From Nitrospina sp. (GTDB lineage Bacteria; Nitrospinota; Nitrospinia; Nitrospinales; JACRGP01): DNA of 54,320 nt. The translations under genes and the position numbers were made by a program. The stretch lies in NCBI GenBank assembly GCA_024648695.1, contig JACAVV010000034.1, positions 1 to 54,320 of the forward strand. Reading direction: 5' to 3'. Positions 45,156 to 54,298 of this stretch are shown one piece after another (within the stretch, counting starts at the first letter, position 1; each line of letters begins with the position of its first letter). The notes under the pieces were generated by a model. The model had not been told where the DNA came from. It saw only the letters and a list, made by a program, of their open reading frames with translations, and did no database searches.

Positions 45156-47861
45156 ATGACTAAACAACAATCCGCAAATATCCCTTGGCACTCCAAAGAA
45201 GTTCCAGAGCTTCTGGCAGAACTGTCAACCCCTAATAATGGCCTGACCAAGGAAGAGGCCGAAAAACGACTCAAAACTCATGGGCCAAACATACTTCCCA
45301 GCAAACCCCCTCCTACCTGGTGGGAAATTTTAGGTCGGCAGTTTAAAAGCGCGCTCATTTACATTTTAGGTCTGGCCGCGCTCGTGTCATTTGTGATTGG
45401 CGATTATACCGATGCTTTTTTTATTGCGGCGGTTCTTGCTATCAACGCATTGATTGGCGGGTTCCAGGAATGGCGGGCAGAGCAAAACGCCCAGGCCCTG
45501 AAAAAACTTCTTCAAATCCGCGCGAACGTAGAGCGTGATGGTGATATTCAAGAAATCAATGCGGAGGATGTTGTCCCTGGGGATGTGATCTGGTTGGAAT
45601 CGGGAAATCGGGTTCCCGCCGACATTCGGATCCTTACGGCCCACAAGCTGGAAGTGGATGAGTCTTTGTTGACCGGCGAATCCTTTGGAGTTTTTAAAGA
45701 TCCTTTATGGATTGGAAAACCCGAAACCCCCATGGCGGACCGGCTCAATATCGGCCATGCAGGATCGACCATTATTCGAGGACGTGGAAAAGGAGTGGTG
45801 GTGGCTACTGGAATGAAAACCTCCATCGGTCAACTTGCCAAAAATGTCATGCTGACCTCCGGCGGAAAGTCTCCTCTCCTGGTACGTATGGAACAGTTTA
45901 GTAAAATGGTGGCAATCGCTGTTCTTACTGCGGCTTCGCTTTTGGCAATTATTGGCATTATAGGGCAAGGACACGGGATAAAAGAAATGTTCATGTTTGG
46001 CGTCGCTTTGGCGGTATCCGCAATTCCAGAAGGATTGCCGGTCGCTATGACCGTCGCACTTGCGGTGGGTTCCTCACGTATGGCGGAAAGGGGGGTCATC
46101 ATTCGTCAACTTGCGGCTGTTGAAGGGCTGGGAAGTTGCACCCTCATCGCCAGCGACAAAACCGGCACCCTGACTTGCAATGAACTCACCGTCCGGGAAA
46201 TTCGTTTGGCCCAGGGAGAAATGTTCGAAGTGACGGGAGAGGGTTTCATTCCGGAGGGCCAGATCCTTTTTCAGGGATGCCCTGTCAAGGCTACCGAACA
46301 TCCGGGACTGGAATGGCTGACCCGTGCGGCAGTTCTTTGTAATGAGGCGGATTTGCATCATCGCGGGGAAACCTGGACCTGGAGGGGAGACCCTACGGAC
46401 ATCGCCTTTCTTTCTATGGGCTACAAAATGGATGGCAAACCCCACACCGCTCTCGAACAATTCCCTATAGTCAACCAGATCCCCTTTGAGCCGGAATACC
46501 AGTTTTCCGCCTCCTATCATAAAGTCAATGGTGAAACGATGGTATTCGTCAAAGGAGCTCCCGAGCGTGTTCTTTCCATGTGCGGTATGACACAAAGTGG
46601 TGAAGATACGAAGAAGCTTCATTTGGTTGCTGAGGATATGGCACAACAGGGCTACAGGGTTTTAGCCTTTGCCCACAAAAAAATTACTGAGGATATAAAT
46701 CCCTCACATGTGCCTCCCGAACCCGCTGGTTTAGATTTTCTGGGATTTGTTGGCATGATTGATCCCTTGCGTCCCGGTGTTCGGGAAGCGGTTGCGGCTT
46801 GTGGATCTTCGGGTATAAAAGTCTCGATGGTGACGGGGGATCATCCCAAAACCGCCTTGGCGATCGCTCGGGGACTCGGTTTGGCGACCGATCCGGCGCA
46901 GGTGGTCAACGGTCAGGACCTGACAGGAAAATCGGATGAAGATCTAAGGGAAATTGTTCAGCAGGCCCGTGTGTTTGCCCGGGTGGCGCCGCATCAAAAA
47001 CTGAGTCTGGTCAAGGCTTTACAGGATACAGGACATTTTGTTGCGGTCACCGGAGACGGTATCAACGACGCGCCGGCCCTGAGGGCGGCCAATATTGGCG
47101 TTGCCATGGGAAAATGTGGCACCGACGTCGCGCGTGAGGCGGCCGAACTGGTCATAAGTGATGACAATTTCGCAACCATTGTTAATGGGATCGAAGAAGG
47201 ACGCGTCACCTACGACAATATCCGCAAGGTCATATACCTGCTGATTTCCACGGGTGCGGCCGAGATCGTGATGATCACTTTGGCGGTAACCCTGGGGATG
47301 CCTCTCCCATTATTGCCTGTGCAAATATTGTGGCTGAACCTGATCACTAACGGCATTCAGGACGTGGCCCTGGCCTTTGAACCCAGCGAGGGCGACGTGC
47401 TCACCCGACCACCCCGCCCATCTCGCGAACCCATATTTAATCGGCTGATGATCGAGCGAACGGTCATCGCCGCTCTGGTAATGGGATTGGTGGGGTTTTT
47501 CCTGTTCAAATATCTTCTGCAAACAGGCTGGACCGAATCCGCCGCACGCAACACTTTGCTTCTTCTCATGGTGCTGTTTGAAAACGTTCACATTGCCAAT
47601 TGCCGGTCTGAAACAAAATCGGCATTTTCCATGTCGGTTTTTCGTAGTCCAATTTTATTTTACGGCGTCATAACAGCATTTACCATTCATGTGATGACCA
47701 TGTACCTCCCGTTGGGGCAGAAGGTCTTAAACACTGAACCTGTGGTTTTTTCTACCTGGTTACTGGTCCTGGGTTGTGCACTTTCTATTCTGGTGGTCAT
47801 GGAAATTCATAAATGGTTTTGGAATCACCGTCATCCGCAAAGTAAAATATCCTCTGATTAA
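45156..47861 (+). CDS. P-type cation ATPase, calcium-pump (PMCA/SERCA) subfamily
   Basis: 901-residue inner-membrane cation pump. The phosphorylation motif DKTGTLT starts at D334, the actuator loop is LTGES, and the hinge has TGDHPK and TGDGINDAPAL near 632-640. Helix 4 carries PEGLP (P291), typical of calcium pumps. In helix 6 the site reads NLITNG (about residue 728), so the aspartate that binds calcium in SERCA is an asparagine; the true cation is uncertain. A TTG two codons earlier is possible. The ribosome site is weak. The gene stands alone between long spacers. Confidence 0.88.
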   Translation: MTKQQSANIPWHSKEVPELLAELSTPNNGLTKEEAEKRLKTHGPNILPSKPPPTWWEILGRQFKSALIYILGLAALVSFVIGDYTDAFFIAAVLAINALIGGFQEWRAEQNAQALKKLLQIRANVERDGDIQEINAEDVVPGDVIWLESGNRVPADIRILTAHKLEVDESLLTGESFGVFKDPLWIGKPETPMADRLNIGHAGSTIIRGRGKGVVVATGMKTSIGQLAKNVMLTSGGKSPLLVRMEQFSKMVAIAVLTAASLLAIIGIIGQGHGIKEMFMFGVALAVSAIPEGLPVAMTVALAVGSSRMAERGVIIRQLAAVEGLGSCTLIASDKTGTLTCNELTVREIRLAQGEMFEVTGEGFIPEGQILFQGCPVKATEHPGLEWLTRAAVLCNEADLHHRGETWTWRGDPTDIAFLSMGYKMDGKPHTALEQFPIVNQIPFEPEYQFSASYHKVNGETMVFVKGAPERVLSMCGMTQSGEDTKKLHLVAEDMAQQGYRVLAFAHKKITEDINPSHVPPEPAGLDFLGFVGMIDPLRPGVREAVAACGSSGIKVSMVTGDHPKTALAIARGLGLATDPAQVVNGQDLTGKSDEDLREIVQQARVFARVAPHQKLSLVKALQDTGHFVAVTGDGINDAPALRAANIGVAMGKCGTDVAREAAELVISDDNFATIVNGIEEGRVTYDNIRKVIYLLISTGAAEIVMITLAVTLGMPLPLLPVQILWLNLITNGIQDVALAFEPSEGDVLTRPPRPSREPIFNRLMIERTVIAALVMGLVGFFLFKYLLQTGWTESAARNTLLLLMVLFENVHIANCRSETKSAFSMSVFRSPILFYGVITAFTIHVMTMYLPLGQKVLNTEPVVFSTWLLVLGCALSILVVMEIHKWFWNHRHPQSKISSD

Positions 47862-48099
47862 TCTGAGTGATGAATCCATGTTGAAACTGATTTGTATTTT
47901 ATCAACCTTATGAAAGTAACCTCCTAGGGCAAGAATTGATTTTTAAAGTGGGTTGTTTGAGACAAGCCCAAGGGTTCTCTAAACTAACTGGTTTTGACTC
48001 TAAATATTAGTGGATAAGGATTGGTAATTGATTTCTTTAAGAATGGATTTTACCTATCCAGGGGATGAACCTTCTGTTTACTTTAATTTGATTTGCGGT

Positions 48100-49470
48100 T
48101 TAAAGCTTCTCCGACAGTTCTTCCGCGGGGTAGGTCCAGATTTCTGCAAGGGTGGGATGATAATGAGGGATTTTCAGAAGGTCGAATACGGTCCCTCTAA
48201 AATGCATGTGGGTGATTAGCTGATGAATGAGTTCGCCCGCTTCCGGTCCAACGATATGAGCACCAAGCACCTCTCCCAAATCGGGTCGGCACAGGAGTTT
48301 GACGTGTCCCTCTGTTTCTCCCAAACACAGGGACTTGCCATGGTCGTTGAAAGGATAAGAAGCGGCAAGATAGGGTATCCATTGGGCTTTACACTGCTTT
48401 TCATTTAATCCCACACTGGCAACGGCGGGGTCGGTGAAGGTGACTCGGGCATTCAGCCGGTCGTCCATCTCTTGCGCCTTGTCATCAGGGTGCATCGCAT
48501 TATAGGCGGCGATCTCACCTTGCTGGATGGCGATATGCACCACTTCGTGCAAACCGTTCACATCACCTACGGCAAATATATGCGGGTGATTGGTCCGCAT
48601 TTGGGGATTCACTTTTATTCGGGCGCCATCTGTTTCCACACCCGCTTTATCGAGGTCTAATGAATTGACATTGGGTTTTCGACCCAACGCCTGAAAGATG
48701 ACTTGCGAGGTAACCGACTTTTCCTGTCCCCCGTGCTCGAAAATGACCGTCCTCTTCTCACCGTTTCGCTCTACGCGAAGCAAACGGGTACCGGTGAATA
48801 ATTCCATCCCCTCTTCCCGCAAACGGTCCTCAACAGGCCGCGCCAGGTCTTCGTCTTCTGAGGATAATATGTGCTGGCTCCGTTGAATCAACGTCACATG
48901 GGTTCCTAACCGGCAATAAAATTGGGCGAGTTCTACCGCCACCGGTCCGGCACCAAGAACAATCATGGATTCCGGAAGGTCCCGAAGTTCCAAAGCTTCG
49001 TCGCTGGTGATATATCCGCTTTCTTCCAGGCCGGGTATGGGATAACGTCCCGGCACAGATCCTGTGGCTATGATAAAGTTTTTGGCTTGGATTCGTTTTC
49101 CGCCCACCTGCACTTCCTGAGGCGAAAGGAATCGGGCCGGTTCTTCAAACAATTCGAAGCGAGGGTTTTTGAGTTGCCCGATACGATAATCGGCAAACTC
49201 CTTTATCAACCTGTCCTTGCGGTCGATGATCGCACCAAGATTTGCTTGCAAGGGACCCGAGTTCAAACCAAATTCGCCAGCCCGTCGCATTAGGGACATT
49301 ACGTCTGACGAACGGAGAATGGTCTTCGTGGGCATGCATCCACGCAGGATGCAAAGTCCACCCAGAGGCCCCGGATCGGCAATACCTACACGGGCACCGA
49401 AATCATGCGCTGATCTGGCGGCGGCGTACCCTGCCGAACCTCCTCCCAAAATAAAAACATCAAAATTCAT
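48100..49470 (-). CDS. Pyridine-nucleotide disulfide oxidoreductase (Lpd/MerA-like)
   Basis: FAD enzyme with redox-active disulfide C40-x4-C45 in GGLCILRGCMPTK, an FAD motif GGGSAG at 9-14, a second nucleotide motif VLGAGPVAVELAQF, and a C-terminal dimer-interface histidine/glutamate in HYHPTLAEI. It lacks the N-terminal heavy-metal domain and C-terminal cysteine pair of true mercuric reductase. No lipoyl partner genes are near, so dihydrolipoamide dehydrogenase activity is possible but unproven. The length of 456 is normal. Confidence 0.85.
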   Translation of the reverse strand: MNFDVFILGGGSAGYAAARSAHDFGARVGIADPGPLGGLCILRGCMPTKTILRSSDVMSLMRRAGEFGLNSGPLQANLGAIIDRKDRLIKEFADYRIGQLKNPRFELFEEPARFLSPQEVQVGGKRIQAKNFIIATGSVPGRYPIPGLEESGYITSDEALELRDLPESMIVLGAGPVAVELAQFYCRLGTHVTLIQRSQHILSSEDEDLARPVEDRLREEGMELFTGTRLLRVERNGEKRTVIFEHGGQEKSVTSQVIFQALGRKPNVNSLDLDKAGVETDGARIKVNPQMRTNHPHIFAVGDVNGLHEVVHIAIQQGEIAAYNAMHPDDKAQEMDDRLNARVTFTDPAVASVGLNEKQCKAQWIPYLAASYPFNDHGKSLCLGETEGHVKLLCRPDLGEVLGAHIVGPEAGELIHQLITHMHFRGTVFDLLKIPHYHPTLAEIWTYPAEELSEKL

Positions 49471-49496
49471 AAAAAGTGAAAGTCGTTTTACCGGAG

Positions 49497-50018
49497 TTAT
49501 TGAATTTCTTCGTCAGGGCTGATACCAAACTCTTTATAGCAATCGTTCAGAATACTGCTAGCATTTGCGGCCAGCTGGGGATCATTGCTTTGCTCCTCGA
49601 ACAATTTCTTTGCGATGCGCAAATGCTTTACCGTCTGATGACCCTGCTTGAAAGAGTAATACAGCATAGCCAGGTTACTATGAGCCTTCGCGAAATCGGG
49701 GTTGATTTCGATGGCTTCCTTATAGTGAGACAACGCCTGGTCCGTTTCGCCAATCAAATTGCTGACGTAAGCCAGGCTGTAATGAACCATGGGGTCTTTG
49801 GGTTTCAATTCGAGGGCTTTTCTGAAACTTTGGGCGGCTTTGAGGTTTTGCGGAATTTTACCGTACCGGATGCCCATATTGAAATAGGCCTTGAAATGTT
49901 CCGGGTCCAGTTCGACCGCTTTTTCGTAAGCGGCAATCGATCCATGATTATCGCCTGCGCGTCCCAGCGTAAGGCCTTGTTGAAACCATTGTTCAGCAGT
50001 TTTTTCTGATTCGGACAT
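49497..50018 (-). CDS. TPR repeat protein
   Basis: 173-residue protein with about four tetratricopeptide repeats, each with the alanine/tyrosine pattern (AEQWFQQGLTLGRAGDNHGSI, AYFNMGIRYG, VHYSLAYVSNLIGETDQAL, AHSNLAMLYYSFKQG). It has no signal peptide. The frame extends upstream to 50081, but the ATG at 50018 with GAAGGAAG is the likely start. It ends 26 bases before the disulfide oxidoreductase start and may share its transcript. It probably serves as a protein-binding scaffold. Confidence 0.85.
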   Translation of the reverse strand: MSESEKTAEQWFQQGLTLGRAGDNHGSIAAYEKAVELDPEHFKAYFNMGIRYGKIPQNLKAAQSFRKALELKPKDPMVHYSLAYVSNLIGETDQALSHYKEAIEINPDFAKAHSNLAMLYYSFKQGHQTVKHLRIAKKLFEEQSNDPQLAANASSILNDCYKEFGISPDEEIQ

Positions 50019-50130
50019 GTTGCTTCCTTCTATATAATGATAAAGTTTAATTGTTAAGAAAAACAGGCATCGTTGCCACACGCAGTTGCCCCATCCGCAA
50101 CCAGCTATAAGGATTTACGAACACGACGGG

Positions 50131-50152
50131 AATCAAACCCGCGGGTGGGATT
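50131..50152. promoter_or_regulatory. Near-palindromic site in divergent spacer
   Basis: The core ACCCGCGGGT is perfectly palindromic and is flanked symmetrically by AATC and GATT, two bases out on each side. It lies in the 285-base spacer between the divergent TPR gene and the 91-residue gene. It is a candidate operator. Part of it also resembles a tRNA T-arm, but no tRNA can be folded. Confidence 0.35.
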
Positions 50153-50303
50153 GAATTTTCGTGGTGAGTTATGCTACCTTATAATCCCTTAAAAAAGCAA
50201 GCATCTACCCCTAAACATGGCAAGGTGCCCGGTAGAACACAGGACCGTTCGGCAGGCTTGCAATGATTTCCGGATAATATTTGTATGAGAGGTTATTTAA
50301 ATT

Positions 50304-50579
50304 ATGGCGATTGAGCCCGGCTCCGAAGAGGAGAAGAAAATTTTAGCAAAATGGATTCGAACCGGTAGAGGGCTGATTGTAGGTGGCTCCCCCCTGGGCG
50401 ATTCCTATATCGATCCCAATGTTGTTCGTGATGACGATGTGGGACAACGCACCAAAGAATATGTTGAACTGGATCATCAATTGGGCGAACAGCTTCCCCA
50501 CTTAAAAGGAAAGTTCCGCTACGAGCTGGAAAAATATTTCAGCGATAATTGGGGACCCTACCTCCCCCTGGAAGATTAA
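50304..50579 (+). CDS. Small acidic protein of unknown function
   Basis: 91 residues, soluble, no cysteine. It begins with a charged helix (GSEEEKKILAKWIRTGRG), has a glycine/aspartate-rich middle (GGSPLGDSYIDPN) and ends with an aromatic DNWGPYLPLED. GAGG precedes the ATG by about ten bases. It ends 14 bases before the Rieske-like gene, so the two form a small operon next to nirA. No family recognised. Confidence 0.65.
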   Translation: MAIEPGSEEEKKILAKWIRTGRGLIVGGSPLGDSYIDPNVVRDDDVGQRTKEYVELDHQLGEQLPHLKGKFRYELEKYFSDNWGPYLPLED

Positions 50580-50593
50580 AAACAGGAGTCCCC

Positions 50594-50917
50594 ATGTCAC
50601 AGGTCAAACTCATTGATGTCGCTGAAGCCCCTCCAGAAGGGGGCAAGATGCGCGTTCACCTTCAGCATCCCGTAACATTTTTTGAATACGAAATCGGTCT
50701 GTTTCACGTCAAAGGCAGATATTTCGCCATTTTGGACGAATGCAAAAGTTGCGGTACCAGTTTAGCCAAAGGGGCCTTGAAAGGCCTTGTGGCGTATTGT
50801 ACAGGTGAAGAACATACCTGGAATGTAAAAACCGGGGTTTGCCAATACGACCGAAGCCAATCCACGCCCACCTATAGAATCACCCTTCAGGACGATGCGA
50901 TTTTTTTGGAGATATGA
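50594..50917 (+). CDS. Rieske-fold protein with altered metal ligands
   Basis: 107 residues with the layout of a small Rieske/NirD-like domain. C50 and C69 are 19 apart, exactly as the two cysteines of a Rieske site, and the end motif reads TWNVKTG as in the usual HGWxFDxxTG. Both histidine ligands are lost, however: C50-K-S52 and C69-T-G-E72. Extra cysteines C53 and C83 and a shifted H74 could give a different metal site, or none. The ATG at 50594 has AGGAG upstream; the longer frame from 50549 overlaps the previous gene. It is convergent with nirA, suggesting a redox role with nitrite or sulfite reduction. Confidence 0.75.
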   Translation: MSQVKLIDVAEAPPEGGKMRVHLQHPVTFFEYEIGLFHVKGRYFAILDECKSCGTSLAKGALKGLVAYCTGEEHTWNVKTGVCQYDRSQSTPTYRITLQDDAIFLEI

Positions 50918-50984
50918 CGGTGCCTGAGTTGAGATGTTTTAAATCCTGTGAACCCAGAATTCAATACAACCCACTCAAAAAAAT

Positions 50985-52550
50985 TTATTGCACTGAAGCT
51001 TCCATTTCCGCTTCTTTCTTCTTAGCCTTCTTTTTGGCTTTTCTGGCTCCTTTATCGATATGCATTTTTTCTCGAGCGTGGTAGGGGATCACCCATTCCA
51101 ACAGGCTGGGCAAATGTTCGCAGGGAACGTTCTCCAAAACCTTGACCGCCTTTTTCGGGTTGGGACCCGCTCGACCACCCATGAACACATCCACAGCCTC
51201 CACGGTCTTGCCATTGTATTTGGCACGCTTTCCCAAAAACCCTATATCTGCAAGCAAATGATTCCCGCAAGAGGCAGGACACCCCGACCAGTGCATCGAG
51301 ATGGGACCGGCGGATTCCATTGATGAGGACAACTTATCTGCTATTTCCACTGCACGCGATTTGGTTTCAATTGTTGCCAAGCCGCAATAATCGTTGCCCA
51401 CACAACTCACCAGGTTCCTGTGAACCGGAACCGGGTTGTAAGGAAATTTTTTAATCAATGGTTCCTCAAGAAAGGCTCCGAGCTTGTTGTCTGAAACGTT
51501 GGGAATGATAAATCCCTGATTCGCCGTCAATCGGATTTTACCATCACCATACTTTTCAGCCTGATCCGCAATGTCCGTTAAGTCGGACGCCTGCATTCTT
51601 CCTACCGTCACCTTGAGCCCCACATAATTCATCAAGGGCTGGCGCTGACGGTAGATTCCGATATGGTCTTTGTGAGCCTTGTTGCGGTAATCTTCTCCCG
51701 CTCTGGGTAAAGACCTCTGCAACCGTTTGACCAGTTCGAAACGAAAGCGGTCGACTCCCCATTCGTCAATTAAAAATCCTAACCGATTGGTGGTGCGCGA
51801 TTCGCGATCCCCAAACTCGTTATAAATAGCGATCACCACAGAACACAACTCAATCGCTTCTTCGGGCAAAACGAAAATGTCCAGCGAAGACGCGATCCGG
51901 TACCCTCCGGACCCAAGCTTGCCTCCCGCCATCACGTTGAACCCTGCAATCGGATTGTCTCCATCGCCATGCAGGGCAGGCACCAATGCCAGGTCCTGGG
52001 ACTCGGAGTGGATGCAGTTATCCGGGCATCCGGTAATGGCGACATTAACTTTTCTGGGCAAGTTGGTGAACGCCGGATTGTTCAGAATCTTTTCGGTGAG
52101 TCCCTGAACGATTGGTGACGCGTCTAACAATTCCTTCGGATGCAAGCCGGCCACGGGACACCCCATTATATTGCGGACATTATCAAGTCCGGTTTGCATA
52201 CTCGTCAATCCGACATCATCCATAAGCCGGTGAATTTCTTCGATATTTTCAATTTTCAAGTTTCTGAGTTCGATCGCCATACGGGTGGTCAGATCAATCA
52301 CTCCGTTTCCAAACCGCTTTGAGATATCCGCCAACACTCGGATCTGATGCGAATAGGTGAAACCGTTTGGAACCCGTACCCGAATCATAAAATAGCCGGG
52401 AGTGGGAACTCGCAGGAACCAACCGAACCATTTGAGCCTTTGCACATCGTCTTCGCTAATGCTTTCCCAACCTTCTTTGGCAAAGCGCGAAAATTCCATA
52501 TTGATTTTCAAAGGATCTTTTTCGGTTTTCATCCGTTCGAATTTATTCAC
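50985..52550 (-). CDS. nirA: Ferredoxin-type nitrite/sulfite reductase (siroheme)
   Basis: Cytoplasmic six-electron reduction of nitrite to ammonium (or sulfite to sulfide) using ferredoxin. The [4Fe-4S]-siroheme ligands are C383/C389 (CVGNDYC) and C424/C428 (GCPASC). Two NirA/SirA ferredoxin-like half-domains each have the expected repeats, including NIMGCPVAG and TGCPDNC. The 521-residue length fits NirA. A lysine-rich tail (about 495-510) is unusual. The start is a GTG with AGAGGG upstream. Proximity to an FNT channel favours nitrite as substrate. Confidence 0.9.
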   Translation of the reverse strand: MNKFERMKTEKDPLKINMEFSRFAKEGWESISEDDVQRLKWFGWFLRVPTPGYFMIRVRVPNGFTYSHQIRVLADISKRFGNGVIDLTTRMAIELRNLKIENIEEIHRLMDDVGLTSMQTGLDNVRNIMGCPVAGLHPKELLDASPIVQGLTEKILNNPAFTNLPRKVNVAITGCPDNCIHSESQDLALVPALHGDGDNPIAGFNVMAGGKLGSGGYRIASSLDIFVLPEEAIELCSVVIAIYNEFGDRESRTTNRLGFLIDEWGVDRFRFELVKRLQRSLPRAGEDYRNKAHKDHIGIYRQRQPLMNYVGLKVTVGRMQASDLTDIADQAEKYGDGKIRLTANQGFIIPNVSDNKLGAFLEEPLIKKFPYNPVPVHRNLVSCVGNDYCGLATIETKSRAVEIADKLSSSMESAGPISMHWSGCPASCGNHLLADIGFLGKRAKYNGKTVEAVDVFMGGRAGPNPKKAVKVLENVPCEHLPSLLEWVIPYHAREKMHIDKGARKAKKKAKKKEAEMEASVQ

Positions 52551-53098
52551 TTGAGTACCCTCTCTTGAAAGTGGATTCCAGACATTACTTCTAAGCCGGA
52601 TTGAAATACAATTCCGATGCCAAAATCAGGAAACCTATAAAAACCTTACAAAATGGCTTTAAAACCGGCCTTTAATAGAGAGGTGATATCTATATAAGTA
52701 ACATTCAGCGGACAAGACCCATTTCTTGAGTTATCAAAGACTCAACAATACGCTCAATTATTAAGCGTCGGACTTGAATCCGCTCCAAATTTAAGCAAAG
52801 CCTGAATTTTTCGAATGCTTAAAAATTCATCACGATAAAAAGAGCGCCACCATTTCGATGAAATAGTTTTTTTAGCTTTGGCTTATTTGAAAAGCGCTTT
52901 TTAGTTTAACTATGTATTTCTAAAGTGCCTGAAGGAGACAGGCATACCCTCCAAACAGAATCCTTTTATTAAATTTTATGAACTTTGTTTGATTTTGGAA
53001 TAGAACTTGAAACATTCCTTTTCAACAAACCCGGATCGTTTTCCAGGAGTAGGCGCAATCAATTATTTTTTAAAATACCTATGGAAGGGAGGTTCAAC
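52551..53098. other. Divergent promoter region nirA/FNT
   Basis: 548 bases without a convincing gene. It is AT-rich, with many possible -10 elements, so promoters cannot be assigned by eye. A small hairpin (TGCCTG 52926-52931 with CAGGCA 52939-52944, seven-base loop containing GGAG) lies in the FNT leader. No sigma-54 TGGC-N8-TGC element was seen. Confidence 0.4.
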
Positions 53099-53950
53099 AT
53101 GTATTCCAGGGAAATAAAACAAATCGAAGACAGTTCTCTAAAAAAAATTGAATATCTCAAACAGTCCCCCTGGGGTTACTTGTTGTTATCAGCATTGGCG
53201 GGGGCGTATATCGGATTCGGTATCATCCTCATATTTTCCATTGGAGGCCCCTTCTCGGTTTCTGCAGACGCACATTTTTTGAAACTGATCATGGGAGTCA
53301 GTTTTGGTATTGCCTTGAGCCTGGTCATTTTTTCTGGCGCCGAACTGTTTACAGGAAACAATATGGTATTCGCGGTGGGCAGGCTTGGGAATAAAGTCGG
53401 CTGGGGAGCCATTGTCGTTTTATTTGTCATGTGTTATGTGGGCAACTTTATAGGTTCCATACTTCTGGCCTTTTTGGTTTCCAAAGGGGGTAGTCTGCCG
53501 GATGCATCCCATCAACTGATCTTGAAAGTCAGTAGCCAGAAAATGAATCTTGAACCTATGGAACTTTTCATTCGAGGAATTTTATGCAACTGGTTGGTGT
53601 GCCTGGCAATCTGGATGTCCAACCGAACTTCCAGTGACTCGGCCAAATTGATGGTGATCTTCTGGTGCCTGTTCGCTTTCATCGCCAGCGGATTCGAACA
53701 CAGCATCGCCAACATGACCTTGCTGGGATACGCCCTTATGATTCCGCATGGGCTGGATATCTCAATATGGGGGTTTATTTACAATCAAATTTGGGTCGTT
53801 GCAGGTAATCTTTGTGGCGGAGCTTTGATGGTGGGAAGCATCTACTGGTTCATCGCGTCCAACCCTGAAAAAAAAGAAACCGCTATAGAAAAGGTCGAGC
53901 TATCCAGATTGACAAAATTGCAAATCCAAAAACATCACTCTTCCCCTTGA
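53099..53950 (+). CDS. Formate/nitrite transporter family channel
   Basis: 283-residue pentameric channel protein for small monovalent anions. Six membrane helices are apparent (starting near GYLLLSALAGAYIGFG, ending near GALMVGSIYWFIA), with the FNT features SGAELFTGNNM and GILCNWLVCLAIWM, the latter the conserved N-W-L-V-C-L-A stretch. The frame runs from 52985, but the ATG at 53099 with GGGAGG six bases upstream is the start. Next to nirA, nitrite (NirC-like) rather than formate is the probable cargo. A strong terminator follows. Confidence 0.92.
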   Translation: MYSREIKQIEDSSLKKIEYLKQSPWGYLLLSALAGAYIGFGIILIFSIGGPFSVSADAHFLKLIMGVSFGIALSLVIFSGAELFTGNNMVFAVGRLGNKVGWGAIVVLFVMCYVGNFIGSILLAFLVSKGGSLPDASHQLILKVSSQKMNLEPMELFIRGILCNWLVCLAIWMSNRTSSDSAKLMVIFWCLFAFIASGFEHSIANMTLLGYALMIPHGLDISIWGFIYNQIWVVAGNLCGGALMVGSIYWFIASNPEKKETAIEKVELSRLTKLQIQKHHSSP

Positions 53951-53960
53951 TGATCAGCAG

Positions 53961-54016
53961 GTGGCCCCAGTAATCCCATATCAATAGCATCCGGTATGTC
54001 TGGGGCCACATTTTTT
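53961..54016 (+). terminator. Intrinsic terminator of the FNT gene
   Basis: Ten-base perfect arms GTGGCCCCAG (53961-53970) and CTGGGGCCAC (54000-54009), then A and six T (54011-54016). The loop of 29 bases is long, but the stem is strong. Confidence 0.8.
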
Positions 54017-54126
54017 CAACAAACGTCGATTAAAATGAAGCTTATAACTGTAGTGAGAACCTTCCGTTTTAAATTGCTTCTTGGCCCCAATACCGTTAGA
54101 TAAAGGAATCAGATAACCTAAAAAAC

Positions 54127-54147
54127 CTTCTCCCCTGGCGAGAGAAG
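54127..54147. repeat. REP-like hairpin, second copy
   Basis: Arms CTTCTC (54127-54132) and GAGAAG (54142-54147). It shares TCTCCCCTGGCG with the hairpin in the modA-modB spacer. Confidence 0.4.
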
Positions 54148-54298
54148 ACTTCGATGATTCTTTCCTTTTAAGCCCGAAAACCCTCCTTAAATTAATTTAA
54201 GGGTGCCTCTAAAAATAGGGCAAAAAGTTATTGAATGAATTAAAATACGTATGTTAAGCGTTTTACAGCATTCCCCCCTGTTTGAAAGGAACCCTGCC

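Larger units (their letters stand above)
53951..54298. other. Spacer after the FNT gene
   Basis: 348 bases. It contains the FNT terminator and a small REP-like hairpin, both listed separately, and the ribosome site of the next gene (AAAGGAA about eight bases before 54299). A 22-codon ATG frame near 54035 lacks a ribosome site and is not called. Confidence 0.4.

Noticed and set aside
48028-48219. 63-codon plus-strand ORF at the end of the disulfide oxidoreductase gene
   Set aside because: Mostly antisense to conserved coding sequence; start unsupported.
50115-50150. tRNA gene or 3' fragment on the minus strand
   Set aside because: A T-arm-like GCGGG-TTTGATT-CCCGT can be drawn, but the conserved C in the loop is missing, and no matching acceptor, D or anticodon arm is found.
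52926-52944. ANTAR-type (NasR-like) antiterminator hairpin in the FNT leader
   Set aside because: The loop is seven bases rather than six, the paired second hairpin is missing and no overlapping terminator is seen.
54035-54103. 22-codon plus-strand ORF after the FNT terminator
   Set aside because: No ribosome site and no recognised sequence.
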